Positions 53,387 to 62,199 of a stretch of 64,000 nt of DNA are shown here, in pieces. Position numbers and translations under genes: made by a program. Origin of the DNA: Christiangramia crocea (GTDB lineage: Bacteria; Bacteroidota; Bacteroidia; Flavobacteriales; Flavobacteriaceae); contig NZ_JAJSON010000020.1 in NCBI RefSeq assembly GCF_022410465.1, forward strand, positions 1-64,000. Reading direction: 5' to 3'. Below the pieces are notes generated by a model. That model ran no database searches. It saw only the letters and a program-made list of their open reading frames with translations, and was not told where the DNA came from. Numbering within the stretch: position 1 is the first letter of the stretch; each line of letters opens with the position of its first letter.

Positions 53387-53882
53387 CCTGATATCAAATA
53401 CACTAAGGTTTATTTTACTGGTATTACTACAGGTGCTGGTATTGAACAACATCAACTTTGCCGGATACGTCAATCCATATCTTTATGTATTGTTTATCCT
53501 GTTATATCCTTTTACCGGAAATCAAAGCCTGTTTTTACTTCTGTCTTTCCTCCTTGGTATAAGTATTGATATTTTTGAGGATAGTGGAGGGATAAATGCA
53601 GCGGCATGTCTGGTTGCCGCATTTGTGCGGCCAAATTTACTCAGGTTCTCCTTTGGAATAAGTTATGATCACCAGAACATAAGACTTTCAGCAACACCAT
53701 TTGGAGCAAAACTGAGCTATGTTTTTTTAATGGTATTAATACATCATTTCGTATTATTTTCCTTGGAAATGTTTAGCTTAACTCATATACTGATCATACT
53801 GAAAAAGACATTATTTTCAAGTATATTCACTGTGATCCTAATCCTTCTTAGTCTCACACTTTTCAGCAGGAAATACAGATGA
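53376..53882 (+). CDS. mreD: rod shape-determining protein MreD
   Basis: 168 residues, five to six hydrophobic helices with little soluble sequence (RFILLVLLQVLVLNNINF; LYVLFILLYPFTGNQSLFLL). It starts with GTG at 53376, 11 bases before the mreC stop is complete, and its end overlaps the mrdA start by 4 bases, so translation is coupled on both sides. Identity rests on topology and on operon position; MreD proteins are poorly conserved. Confidence 0.88.
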   Translation: MNSSLISNTLRFILLVLLQVLVLNNINFAGYVNPYLYVLFILLYPFTGNQSLFLLLSFLLGISIDIFEDSGGINAAACLVAAFVRPNLLRFSFGISYDHQNIRLSATPFGAKLSYVFLMVLIHHFVLFSLEMFSLTHILIILKKTLFSSIFTVILILLSLTLFSRKYR

Positions 53883-55747
53883 GAAAAGTATTACTTTACA
53901 TAACTATATTAACCACAGGACTGATTTTTATCGGCAGGCTGTTCTATCTACAGGTAGTAGACACCTCGCTTGCAATAAGGTCCAGGGATAATGCTATTAA
54001 AGTAATTTACGATTATCCTCAGCGCGGATATATTTACGACCGTAACGGTGAACTGATGGTTTCTAACCAGCCCTCTTATGATGTAATGGTAATCCCCAGG
54101 AACCTAAAGCCATTTGACACTACCGAATTCTGTAACATCCTAAGCATCGAACGGGAAGACCTGGAAAAAAAACTGGATAAGGCCCGCATCTACTCACCTA
54201 TGTTACCATCTGTAGTGATTCCTCAGCTTACCAAAAGCGAATATGCCATCCTTCAGGAAAAAATGAGGAAATATGAAGGTTTTTATATTCAGAAGAGATC
54301 TCTAAGGGACTATCAGGTAGATCATAGCGCAAATGTTCTGGGGTATATAGCTGAAGTAAATCAAAGTAAAATAAATAACGATCCTTACTACCTTTCCGGA
54401 GACCTTATTGGCCGGGCCGGGGTTGAAGCTTATTATGAAGACCTGCTCCGCGGGGTAAAGGGCGTAAAATACATTCAAAAGGACCGCTTTAACCGTGACA
54501 TTGGCCCCTATAAAGAGGGAATCTATGATACGCTTCCCGAAAAAGGCAAGGACATTAGTCTTACCATAGATGCTGAACTTCAGGCTTACGGTACCAAATT
54601 AATGGAAAACAAAAGAGGTGGTATTGTTGCTCTTGAACCAGAAAGTGGAGAGATCCTGGCACTGATAACCGCACCCACTTATGATCCTGCAAAACTTGTT
54701 GGGCGTAAACGATCTCCCAATTTCACCGAATTATATTATGACACCATTGCTAAACCGCTATATGACCGCGGACTCCTCGCCGAATATCCGCCCGGCTCCC
54801 CTTTCAAGACCCTGAATGCCCTGATAGGCCTGCAGGAAGGAGTGGTGGACACTGACGATAAATTCTCGTGCAATCATGGTTATGTCTATGGAAGAGGAAG
54901 AAAACTTGGCTGTCATGCCCATAGAAGCCCCCTGGATATGATCCCGGGGATTGCTAATTCCTGCAATGCTTACTTTGCCAATGTTTATCGCCGTATTATA
55001 GAGAAGTACCCAAGTCCGCAACAGGGAATGGATGCCTGGCACGATCACCTGGCCAGTTTCGGTCTGGGCGATTATTTAGGTTCGGACCTAACCACAGGAA
55101 GACCTGGTAAGATTCCTACATCCGAATATTATAACCAGATCTATAACTACCCTACCTATAAATGGTACGCCACCGCCACCATTTCCAATGCCATAGGTCA
55201 GGGGGAAGTATTAATGACTCCCATGCAGCTTGCTAATATGGCCGCCATTATTGGAAATAAAGGATGGTATTACACCCCTCATATCCTTAAAGAAGTAGAA
55301 GGTAAGCCGATCAAAGATGAAAATTTCACAAAAAAGAATTTCACTACGATTGAGGAAAGACATTATGAACCGGTAGTAGAAGGCATGCATGAAGTTTACA
55401 AAAGCGGAACGGCTTCTACCCTAAGGATTCCTGGAATTGAAATCGCCGGAAAGACGGGAACTGCCGAAAATTTTACCAAAATTGACGGAAAAAGAGTGCA
55501 ATTGACAGACCATTCCATCTTTGTTGCTTTTGCACCGGTGGATAATCCAAAAATAGCGATTGCTGTATTTGTAGAAAACGGATATTGGGGAAGTAGATAT
55601 GCAGGGCGTATGGCAAGCCTTATGATCGAAAAATATCTGAAAGGCACTATCACAAGGACCGATATGGAAGAATGGATTTTAAGCCACAGCCTGAAAGAGG
55701 AATATGCAAAACCGCTTAGTGGCGAACCTTTCAAAATTAACCAGTAA
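53879..55747 (+). CDS. mrdA: penicillin-binding protein 2, peptidoglycan transpeptidase
   Basis: 622 residues. An N-terminal membrane helix is followed by the PBP dimerisation region with GYIYDRNGELMVSNQPSYDV. The transpeptidase domain shows SPFK (Ser307/Lys310), SCN (361-363) and KTGT (525-528). It cross-links elongating glycan strands made by RodA in the periplasm. The first motif is SPFK rather than the common STFK. It ends directly before rodA, whose ATG follows its stop codon. Confidence 0.96.
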   Translation: MRKVLLYITILTTGLIFIGRLFYLQVVDTSLAIRSRDNAIKVIYDYPQRGYIYDRNGELMVSNQPSYDVMVIPRNLKPFDTTEFCNILSIEREDLEKKLDKARIYSPMLPSVVIPQLTKSEYAILQEKMRKYEGFYIQKRSLRDYQVDHSANVLGYIAEVNQSKINNDPYYLSGDLIGRAGVEAYYEDLLRGVKGVKYIQKDRFNRDIGPYKEGIYDTLPEKGKDISLTIDAELQAYGTKLMENKRGGIVALEPESGEILALITAPTYDPAKLVGRKRSPNFTELYYDTIAKPLYDRGLLAEYPPGSPFKTLNALIGLQEGVVDTDDKFSCNHGYVYGRGRKLGCHAHRSPLDMIPGIANSCNAYFANVYRRIIEKYPSPQQGMDAWHDHLASFGLGDYLGSDLTTGRPGKIPTSEYYNQIYNYPTYKWYATATISNAIGQGEVLMTPMQLANMAAIIGNKGWYYTPHILKEVEGKPIKDENFTKKNFTTIEERHYEPVVEGMHEVYKSGTASTLRIPGIEIAGKTGTAENFTKIDGKRVQLTDHSIFVAFAPVDNPKIAIAVFVENGYWGSRYAGRMASLMIEKYLKGTITRTDMEEWILSHSLKEEYAKPLSGEPFKINQ

Positions 55748-56995
55748 ATGAGCAGGAACAGCGCAGGATTTGACTGGATAAGCATTTTTATTTATTTAAT
55801 TTTAATCTGTTTTGGCTGGGCCAATATATACTCTGCCTCCCTGGGAACCAGCACAGGCTCCTTTTTTGACCTGAGTCAGCCTTATGGGAAACAGGCGCTT
55901 TTCATCATTCTGAGTATTTTCCTTATCATTATCGTCCTCTCGGTGGAAGCTAAGTTCTACCAGAGGTTTTCCAGTATTATTTATCTGATCTCACTATTAT
56001 CCCTGGCAGGACTATTTGTCTTTGGAAAAACAATTTCTGGGGCCACCTCCTGGTATTCTTTCGGAAGTTTTGGTATTCAACCCTCTGAATTTGCCAAGTT
56101 TGCAACAGCCCTTGCGCTGGCCAAATATCTAAGCGATATACAAACCAACATCAGAAAACTCAGCCACCAGGTAAAAGCATTTATAATAATAGCAATCCCG
56201 GCACTTCTTATAATTCCACAACCGGATCCCGGAAGCGCCCTGGTCTATGCAGCTTTTTTCTTCCCGCTTTACCGGGAAGGATTATCGGGCTTTTACCTTG
56301 TTACCGGATTATCTGCGGTCGCCGTCTTTATTCTTACCCTCCTGGTGGGCCCTATGTGGGTGAGCGCGGCAGTGCTATTCATAGGCCTTCTTTTATTCTT
56401 CAGAAAGAGAAAACAACGTCCTGGCAGGATCCTGATCACACTTTTCGCCATTATTTCAATTAGCCTTAGTTTTTCGGTAAACTATATTTTCGAAAATGTA
56501 TTTGAGCAGCGGCACCGCGACCGCTTTAATATTGTTTTAGGAAAGGAAGTGGATTCCCGCGGAATCGGCTATAATACCAACCAGAGTGAGATAGCCATAG
56601 GCAGCGGTGGCTGGCTGGGAAAAGGGTGGACCGAAGGCACCCAGACAAAAGGCCATTTTGTGCCTGAACAGCATACTGACTACATTTTTAGTACCGTAGG
56701 GGAAGAATGGGGATTCTTGGGAAGCGCGCTGGTAGTACTTCTATTTGTACTTCTGCTTATAAGGCTGCTTCAGCTGGCTGAAAGACAACGAAATCAGTTT
56801 ACCAGAATCTACGGTTATTCGGTGATAGGGATTCTTTTTTTACACTTTCTCGTAAATATCGGGATGGTAATAGGCATCTTCCCTACCGTAGGTATTCCTT
56901 TGCCTTTCTTTAGTTATGGCGGATCCGGATTATGGGGATTCACCATTCTACTATTTATCTTTATCAAACTTGACTCAGATAGATTATCATATTGA
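55748..56995 (+). CDS. rodA: SEDS-family peptidoglycan glycosyltransferase RodA
   Basis: 415 residues, about ten transmembrane helices. The SEDS signatures are FGIQPSEFAKFATALALAKY (about 114-133), IPQPDPGSALVYAAFFFPLY (about 159-178) and FVPEQHTDYIFSTVGEEWGF (about 305-325), then PFFSYGGSGLWGF near the C-terminus. It polymerises lipid II into glycan strands with PBP2. Last gene of the mre operon; a bidirectional terminator lies about 90 bases downstream. Confidence 0.96.
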   Translation: MSRNSAGFDWISIFIYLILICFGWANIYSASLGTSTGSFFDLSQPYGKQALFIILSIFLIIIVLSVEAKFYQRFSSIIYLISLLSLAGLFVFGKTISGATSWYSFGSFGIQPSEFAKFATALALAKYLSDIQTNIRKLSHQVKAFIIIAIPALLIIPQPDPGSALVYAAFFFPLYREGLSGFYLVTGLSAVAVFILTLLVGPMWVSAAVLFIGLLLFFRKRKQRPGRILITLFAIISISLSFSVNYIFENVFEQRHRDRFNIVLGKEVDSRGIGYNTNQSEIAIGSGGWLGKGWTEGTQTKGHFVPEQHTDYIFSTVGEEWGFLGSALVVLLFVLLLIRLLQLAERQRNQFTRIYGYSVIGILFLHFLVNIGMVIGIFPTVGIPLPFFSYGGSGLWGFTILLFIFIKLDSDRLSY

Positions 56996-57085
56996 GCGCA
57001 TTTATCAACCATCAGCAGGATTGCCGCCACTAGTAAAATAATTACTGGATAGATATATTTCCTTTTCATCTAAATAAAACATAAA

Positions 57086-57113
57086 AAAACCCGGAAGCTT
57101 AATTCCGGGTTTT
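57086..57113. terminator. bidirectional intrinsic terminator between rodA and the tail protease gene
   Basis: AAAACCCGGAA (57086-57096), loop GCTTAA, TTCCGGGTTTT (57103-57113). The perfect 11-bp stem with A and T flanks lies between convergent genes. Confidence 0.92.
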
Positions 57114-57129
57114 GAATGATTAAAATATA

Positions 57130-59283
57130 TTAGTTTTTCACTTTGCCTTTTCGATCAATATCAGCAAGTTTACTGCGAGTGATGTTATTCATTTTCATAT
57201 CTGAAAGCAGATTAATGGCCTCTTCTATATAAACATCCTTACTAAGACTCTCGTGCCATCTTTCCCTCTTTTCTTTAAGAATAGTATCTGTAGCAAATAA
57301 TTCTTCTTCATAAGGAAGTGATTTATAGGTAAGGTCAGTCTTATAATCTTTTATAGCATCAAACTCCTTAGCCCTCTGTTTTTCCTGCTGAGCTTCTTCG
57401 GCATATGCTTCGTAGCTTAGAGGATAACTGGAGTCTTCACTTTGAGTTTTCACCCACTTCGCATTCTCTTCAATAAGCTTCAATTGCTCATTTTCGCTCA
57501 TTCGCTTTTTACTGGCTTCAATTGCTTCATCATAGCCCACATAGCCATTCCATATCTCATAATCAGCTGCATCTATCTTATCCCATGGTAATGGATTTTC
57601 CTGATCTTTTTCACCAATATCCACAAAACTGTAACGATCTGGCACCACCACATCACTCTTCACTCCTTCAAGCTGAGTAGATCCTCCGTTAACACGATAG
57701 AATTTCTGAGTGGTTATCTTAAGAGCTCCCATATCGCCCATATCATTATTTCTCAACCATCTGTTCAGGTCAATCACATTCTGAACTGTTCCCTTACCAT
57801 AAGTTTGCTTACTACCAATAATAATAGCCCTTTTATAGTCCTGCATCGCTGCAGCCAGGATCTCTGAAGCCGAAGCTGAAAGCTCGTTCACAAGAATCAC
57901 CAGCGGACCATCCCAGAGGACCTCAGGATCTTCATCCTTAAGCACTTCTTTACGCTGGCCGTTTGATTTTACCTGCACAATAGGACCTTCTTCAATGAAC
58001 ATTCCAGCGATATCTACAACAGTTTTTAACGAACCACCGCCATTATTTCTAAGGTCTAAAACCAGCCCCTCCATTCCTTCCTGCTTAAGGCGGATAATAT
58101 CCTGCTTGATATCTGAGGCTGCGTTACGCTCCTCATAATCGGTCATGTCAAAATAGAACTTTGGAAGATTGATTACTCCGTATTTTCTATCATCCTTTTT
58201 AACCATGGAGGTCTTCGCGTAGGTCTCTTCAATTTCGATGACGTCACGAGTAAGAGTTACTTCTTCTATATTACCCATTACCTTTTTACGGATCGTTAGG
58301 GTAACCTTGGTATCTTTTGGGCCTTTGATAAGGTCTACCGCATCATCCAGACGCATTCCCACGATACTCACTGCTTCTTTTTCGTCTTCCTGCTGAACCT
58401 TAAGGATAACATCTCCTTCACTGATCTCTTCACTTCTCCAGGCCGGTCCACCTGAAATAACTTCTGTAATAGTAATATTGTCACTATCCTTAATGAGACG
58501 GGCTCCAATTCCTTCAAGTTTACCAGACATAGCTATATCAAACCTGTCTTTGTCCTGTGGAGCGAAATAAAAGGTATGCGGATCGAACTCTTCTACTATG
58601 GAGTTTATATATACAGAGAAATAATCTTCCCTTTGAAGATCATCTGTAAAATCATAATACCTGTCAATATTGGACATTGTAGTCTCTCTGGCTTCTTCCT
58701 CAAGCTCGGCATCAGACTTCATCTCGTAGGATGGATCCTCTTCCTTCTTCTGTTTTTCATCCTGTTTAAGATCGTAATAGGTTATCAGGGTGTTGAACTT
58801 AAGTTGTTCTTTCCACCTTTTTCTCATTTCTTCTTTTGACGAAGCATACTCCAGACTATCGTAGTCTGTATTGATTGTTTCATTTTCAGAAAAATCGAAA
58901 GGCTTGGAAAGTATATCCTTATAAAGAGACCTGGCCTCTTCCATTCTTTTACCTAATCGGCTATAGGTAAGATTGAAGAACTCAATGTTCTTACCCTTTA
59001 TCTGGTCGTCTATTTGGTTTTTATAACTGCTGAATTCTTCAACATCCTCCGCATAAAGAAAGCGTTTGGAGGGATCCAGGCTCTCCAGATAATCTTCGTA
59101 TACATTAGCTGAAAAATTGTCATTAATATCTTTCGCCTCATAATGACCCTGGTTAAGCACATAGGTAATAAGATCTATAAGAAGCTTATCTTTATTAGGG
59201 TCATCAAATTTTTTGGTCGTAAAACTACAGGCAGCAGCAGCAAATAGAAGAACTACCGCTAAAATTTTAAAATTCCTTTTCAT
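57130..59283 (-). CDS. prc: C-terminal (tail-specific) processing protease Prc, S41 family
   Basis: 717 residues from ATG 59283 (the Met seven codons upstream gives a weaker start). The signal segment ends AAAAC, a possible lipid Cys. A Prc N-terminal helical domain (about 25-220, DPSKRFLYAEDVEEF) precedes a PDZ domain (about 230-320, GIGARLIKDSDNITI) and the S41 catalytic domain with VLDLRNNGGGSLKTVVDIAG, ELSASASEILAAAMQDY (nucleophile Ser) and SKQTYGKGTVQ (base Lys). A DUF3340-type C-terminal part follows. It degrades or trims periplasmic proteins from the C-terminus. Confidence 0.94.
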   Translation of the reverse strand: MKRNFKILAVVLLFAAAACSFTTKKFDDPNKDKLLIDLITYVLNQGHYEAKDINDNFSANVYEDYLESLDPSKRFLYAEDVEEFSSYKNQIDDQIKGKNIEFFNLTYSRLGKRMEEARSLYKDILSKPFDFSENETINTDYDSLEYASSKEEMRKRWKEQLKFNTLITYYDLKQDEKQKKEEDPSYEMKSDAELEEEARETTMSNIDRYYDFTDDLQREDYFSVYINSIVEEFDPHTFYFAPQDKDRFDIAMSGKLEGIGARLIKDSDNITITEVISGGPAWRSEEISEGDVILKVQQEDEKEAVSIVGMRLDDAVDLIKGPKDTKVTLTIRKKVMGNIEEVTLTRDVIEIEETYAKTSMVKKDDRKYGVINLPKFYFDMTDYEERNAASDIKQDIIRLKQEGMEGLVLDLRNNGGGSLKTVVDIAGMFIEEGPIVQVKSNGQRKEVLKDEDPEVLWDGPLVILVNELSASASEILAAAMQDYKRAIIIGSKQTYGKGTVQNVIDLNRWLRNNDMGDMGALKITTQKFYRVNGGSTQLEGVKSDVVVPDRYSFVDIGEKDQENPLPWDKIDAADYEIWNGYVGYDEAIEASKKRMSENEQLKLIEENAKWVKTQSEDSSYPLSYEAYAEEAQQEKQRAKEFDAIKDYKTDLTYKSLPYEEELFATDTILKEKRERWHESLSKDVYIEEAINLLSDMKMNNITRSKLADIDRKGKVKN

Positions 59284-59431
59284 AACTCGTTTTAATTTCG
59301 TCATCCTTTGGTCACTATAAGTATAGTAAAAACTATGCCAATGAGTTGCATAATCAGCATTAATTTGTTAAACCACTAATATAAGCCATACTTATTTAAA
59401 TTCTTATTTTAGCGAAACCAAATATTTTTGA

Positions 59432-60214
59432 ATGAACAAGACTAAACCGCTTATCCTGGTCACTAACGATGATGGCATCACAGCCCCGGGGATAAGGACG
59501 CTTGTAGAAGTTATGAAAGAGCTCGGAGACGTGATCGTTGTCGCGCCGGACAGCCCTCAAAGCGGGATGGGACATGCTATCACAATAAGTGATACTCTTT
59601 TCTGCGAGCAGGTCACCATAAAGGAAACGTACAAGCATAAGGAATACAGCTGTTCAGGAACTCCGGCCGATTGTGTAAAGATCGCCACCCAGGAAATCCT
59701 GCATCGCAAGCCAGACCTTTGTGTAAGTGGCATCAATCACGGTTCTAATTCTTCCATAAACGTTATATATTCAGGCACCATGAGTGCTGCCGTAGAGGCA
59801 GGAATCGAAGGTATTCCGGCCATAGGATTCTCCCTTTTGGATTATTCTCTTAATGCCGATTTTGAACCCATCAGAAAGTATGTCAAGAACATCACCAGAA
59901 ATGTGCTTAAGAATGGCCTGCCAAAAGGCGTTGTCCTGAACGTAAATTTTCCTAAATTGAAAGAATCTGAAATAAAAGGCATCAAAGTTTGTCGGCAGGC
60001 TAATGCACACTGGGAAGAGGAATTCGATAAACGAACCAATCCCCAGGGCAGGGAGTACTACTGGTTAACCGGAAAGTTCGTCAACAAAGACGATGGAGAG
60101 GATACCGATGAAAAAGCCCTTTCTGAAGGATATGTTTCCGTAGTTCCCGTGCAATTCGACCTTACGGCACATCATTTTATTAAAGATCTAAGCAGCTGGC
60201 CTCTGAATGATTAA
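59432..60214 (+). CDS. surE: 5'/3'-nucleotidase SurE
   Basis: 260 residues. The metal-binding N-terminus LVTNDDGITAPGI (Asp13/Asp14), then SPQSGMGHAITI and CVSGINHGSNSSINVIYSGT, define the SurE phosphatase, which dephosphorylates nucleoside monophosphates in the cytoplasm. A TATTTTTG -7 box (59423-59430) ends one base before the ATG, so the start or transcript must be nearly leaderless, or another promoter is used. It overlaps the next gene by 8 bases; lpxB follows. Confidence 0.95.
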   Translation: MNKTKPLILVTNDDGITAPGIRTLVEVMKELGDVIVVAPDSPQSGMGHAITISDTLFCEQVTIKETYKHKEYSCSGTPADCVKIATQEILHRKPDLCVSGINHGSNSSINVIYSGTMSAAVEAGIEGIPAIGFSLLDYSLNADFEPIRKYVKNITRNVLKNGLPKGVVLNVNFPKLKESEIKGIKVCRQANAHWEEEFDKRTNPQGREYYWLTGKFVNKDDGEDTDEKALSEGYVSVVPVQFDLTAHHFIKDLSSWPLND

Positions 60215-60488
60215 ACAAAATATATTTACCGGATTTCTAACTGGCATCGCCGCAAATATAGCGGGAGTAATGCTTTATATCTCTCTACTTTCAGAAGCCG
60301 GGATCGACGAAACTCTTGAAGACGCTGTAGCCAATGGCTACCTCGGGAAGATCATTGCATTAGGAGCGATTTTAAACTTCGTCCCCTTTTTTGTATTTCT
60401 AAAAAAGAAACAGAATTATCACGCCCGCGGGGTATTACTGGCTACCGTATGCATTGCAGTAGCAGTAGCAATCTATAAATTCTTTTAG
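60207..60488 (+). CDS. small three-helix membrane protein between surE and lpxB
   Basis: 93 residues with three hydrophobic segments (FTGFLTGIAANIAGVMLYIS; IIALGAILNFVPFFVFL; GVLLATVCIAVAVAIYKFF) and a short basic loop KKKQNYHARG. It overlaps surE by 8 bases and ends 1 base before lpxB, so it belongs to this operon. No named family recognised; position beside the lipid A gene suggests an envelope role, which is inference. Confidence 0.8.
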   Translation: MIKQNIFTGFLTGIAANIAGVMLYISLLSEAGIDETLEDAVANGYLGKIIALGAILNFVPFFVFLKKKQNYHARGVLLATVCIAVAVAIYKFF

Positions 60489-60489
60489 G

Positions 60490-61605
60490 ATGAAATACTA
60501 TATCATCGCCGGAGAAGCTTCAGGAGATCTTCACGCCTCTAACCTTATGAAGGCCCTCAAACAAATTGATGGAGAAGCTGATTTCCGCTTCTGGGGTGGA
60601 GACCTTATGCAGGAACAGGGTGGTACGCTGGTAAAACACTATAAAGAACTGGCGTTCATGGGCTTCTCTGAAGTCATCATGAATCTCAGAACGATTTTCA
60701 ATAATATTAAACTTTGCAAGGAAGATATCAAAAGCTTTGATCCCGATGTGATCATCTTTGTTGATTACCCCGGTTTCAACATGCGCATTGCAAAATGGGC
60801 AAAAACCGAAGGTTATAAGACTCACTACTATATTTCTCCCCAGATATGGGCCTGGAAAGAAAACAGGATCAAAAAGATTAAACGCGATGTAGATCAAATG
60901 TATGTAATCCTGCCTTTTGAGAAGGATTTTTATACCAAAAAGCATGATTTTCACGTTCATTTTGTAGGTCATCCTTTACTGGACGCGATTGAAAACAGGC
61001 CTCCAATAGATATTAAAAGTTTTAAAAGGAATCACAATCTGGACGATAGACCGGTCATAGCCCTGCTTCCTGGTAGCAGAAAACAGGAAATCGAAAAAAT
61101 GCTGAAAGTAATGCTGAGTGTTACAGGAGATTTTAAAGATTATCAGTTTGTTATTGCCGGTGCACCGAGTCAGGATAAAGAATTCTATGAAAGATTTATG
61201 AAGACATCCAATATCAGCCTTATAATGAACAAGACCTATGATGTGCTAAGCATTTCGCATGCGGCTCTGGTCACTTCGGGTACCGCTACCCTGGAAACCG
61301 CCCTTTTCAAAGTTCCGGAAGTGGTTTGTTATAAAGGAAGTTATATCTCTTATCATATTGCAAAACGCATCATCAATCTGGATTATATTTCCCTGGTAAA
61401 TCTTATCATGAACAGGGAGGTGGTAAAAGAGCTCATCCAGGATGATTTCAATTCAAAAAACCTTAAAGCTGAACTCAATAAGATCCTTGATGAAGAAAAC
61501 AGAAAAAGGATCTTTGAAGATTATTTTGAACTGGAACAAAAACTTGGTGGTAACGGCGCCAGCGGAAAAACAGCCCAGCTGATCTACCAAAACATTACCC
61601 AATGA
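60490..61605 (+). CDS. lpxB: lipid-A-disaccharide synthase
   Basis: 371 residues. It joins UDP-diacylglucosamine and lipid X to make lipid A disaccharide at the inner membrane. Family blocks: GEASGDLHASNLMKAL (about 8-23), AFMGFSEV (about 54), VDYPGFNMRIAKWAK (about 94), SPQIWAWKENRIKKI (about 116), LLPGSRKQEIEKML (about 195) and SGTATLETALFKVPEVV near 265-280. The stop overlaps the next gene by ATGA. Confidence 0.96.
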   Translation: MKYYIIAGEASGDLHASNLMKALKQIDGEADFRFWGGDLMQEQGGTLVKHYKELAFMGFSEVIMNLRTIFNNIKLCKEDIKSFDPDVIIFVDYPGFNMRIAKWAKTEGYKTHYYISPQIWAWKENRIKKIKRDVDQMYVILPFEKDFYTKKHDFHVHFVGHPLLDAIENRPPIDIKSFKRNHNLDDRPVIALLPGSRKQEIEKMLKVMLSVTGDFKDYQFVIAGAPSQDKEFYERFMKTSNISLIMNKTYDVLSISHAALVTSGTATLETALFKVPEVVCYKGSYISYHIAKRIINLDYISLVNLIMNREVVKELIQDDFNSKNLKAELNKILDEENRKRIFEDYFELEQKLGGNGASGKTAQLIYQNITQ

Positions 61606-62165
61606 TCATGAGAAAACTAAAAAGATCTTTCTTAATGACCGGTCTTTTTTTTCTGACGGTTATTTTACTTTCCTCATGTGGTTCCTCCCGGCCCCGCGTG
61701 ATCACCACAAAAAAAGAAGAAAATAGAACGGAAAAGATCACACAGGTATATGACCGAAATCCCTCTGCCGAACCTGAAAATGACAGAGCTTACAAGGTTA
61801 TTAAAACCGCTAAAAAGTTTGAAGGCACTCGCTATAAATTTGGAGGCACCGATAAAAAAGGAATGGATTGTTCCGGACTCATCTACACCTCTTTTCAGGA
61901 AGAGGGCATCTCCCTTCCACGAACATCCCGCGCCATGTCTCTTGAAGGAAAACGCCTGTACCTTAAGGAAGTTAGCGTTGGGGATCTACTATTCTTTGAG
62001 ACCAATAAGAACCGGAAGGTCATCAACCATGTTGGCCTGGTGGTAGAAGTGAATGATGATGGGATCTATTTCATACATTCCTCAACTTCTCGAGGGGTTA
62101 TTATCTCTTCTCTTTCAGAGACTTACTGGTATAATAATTTTGTGATGGCGCGAAGAGTGATCTGA
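61602..62165 (+). CDS. NlpC/P60-family cell-wall peptidase lipoprotein
   Basis: 187 residues. The lipobox LSSC gives lipid Cys26. A C40 peptidase domain (about 65-185) has catalytic Cys90 in MDCSGL, His143 in NHVG and a further polar residue at FIHSS (His159). Such enzymes cut peptide stems of peptidoglycan in the periplasm. ATG 61602 overlaps the lpxB stop; a second ATG lies two codons later. The comEC-like gene follows in the same direction. Confidence 0.93.
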   Translation: MIMRKLKRSFLMTGLFFLTVILLSSCGSSRPRVITTKKEENRTEKITQVYDRNPSAEPENDRAYKVIKTAKKFEGTRYKFGGTDKKGMDCSGLIYTSFQEEGISLPRTSRAMSLEGKRLYLKEVSVGDLLFFETNKNRKVINHVGLVVEVNDDGIYFIHSSTSRGVIISSLSETYWYNNFVMARRVI

Positions 62166-62199
62166 AAATTTCATATCTTCTGAATGTAAAAAACATTCG

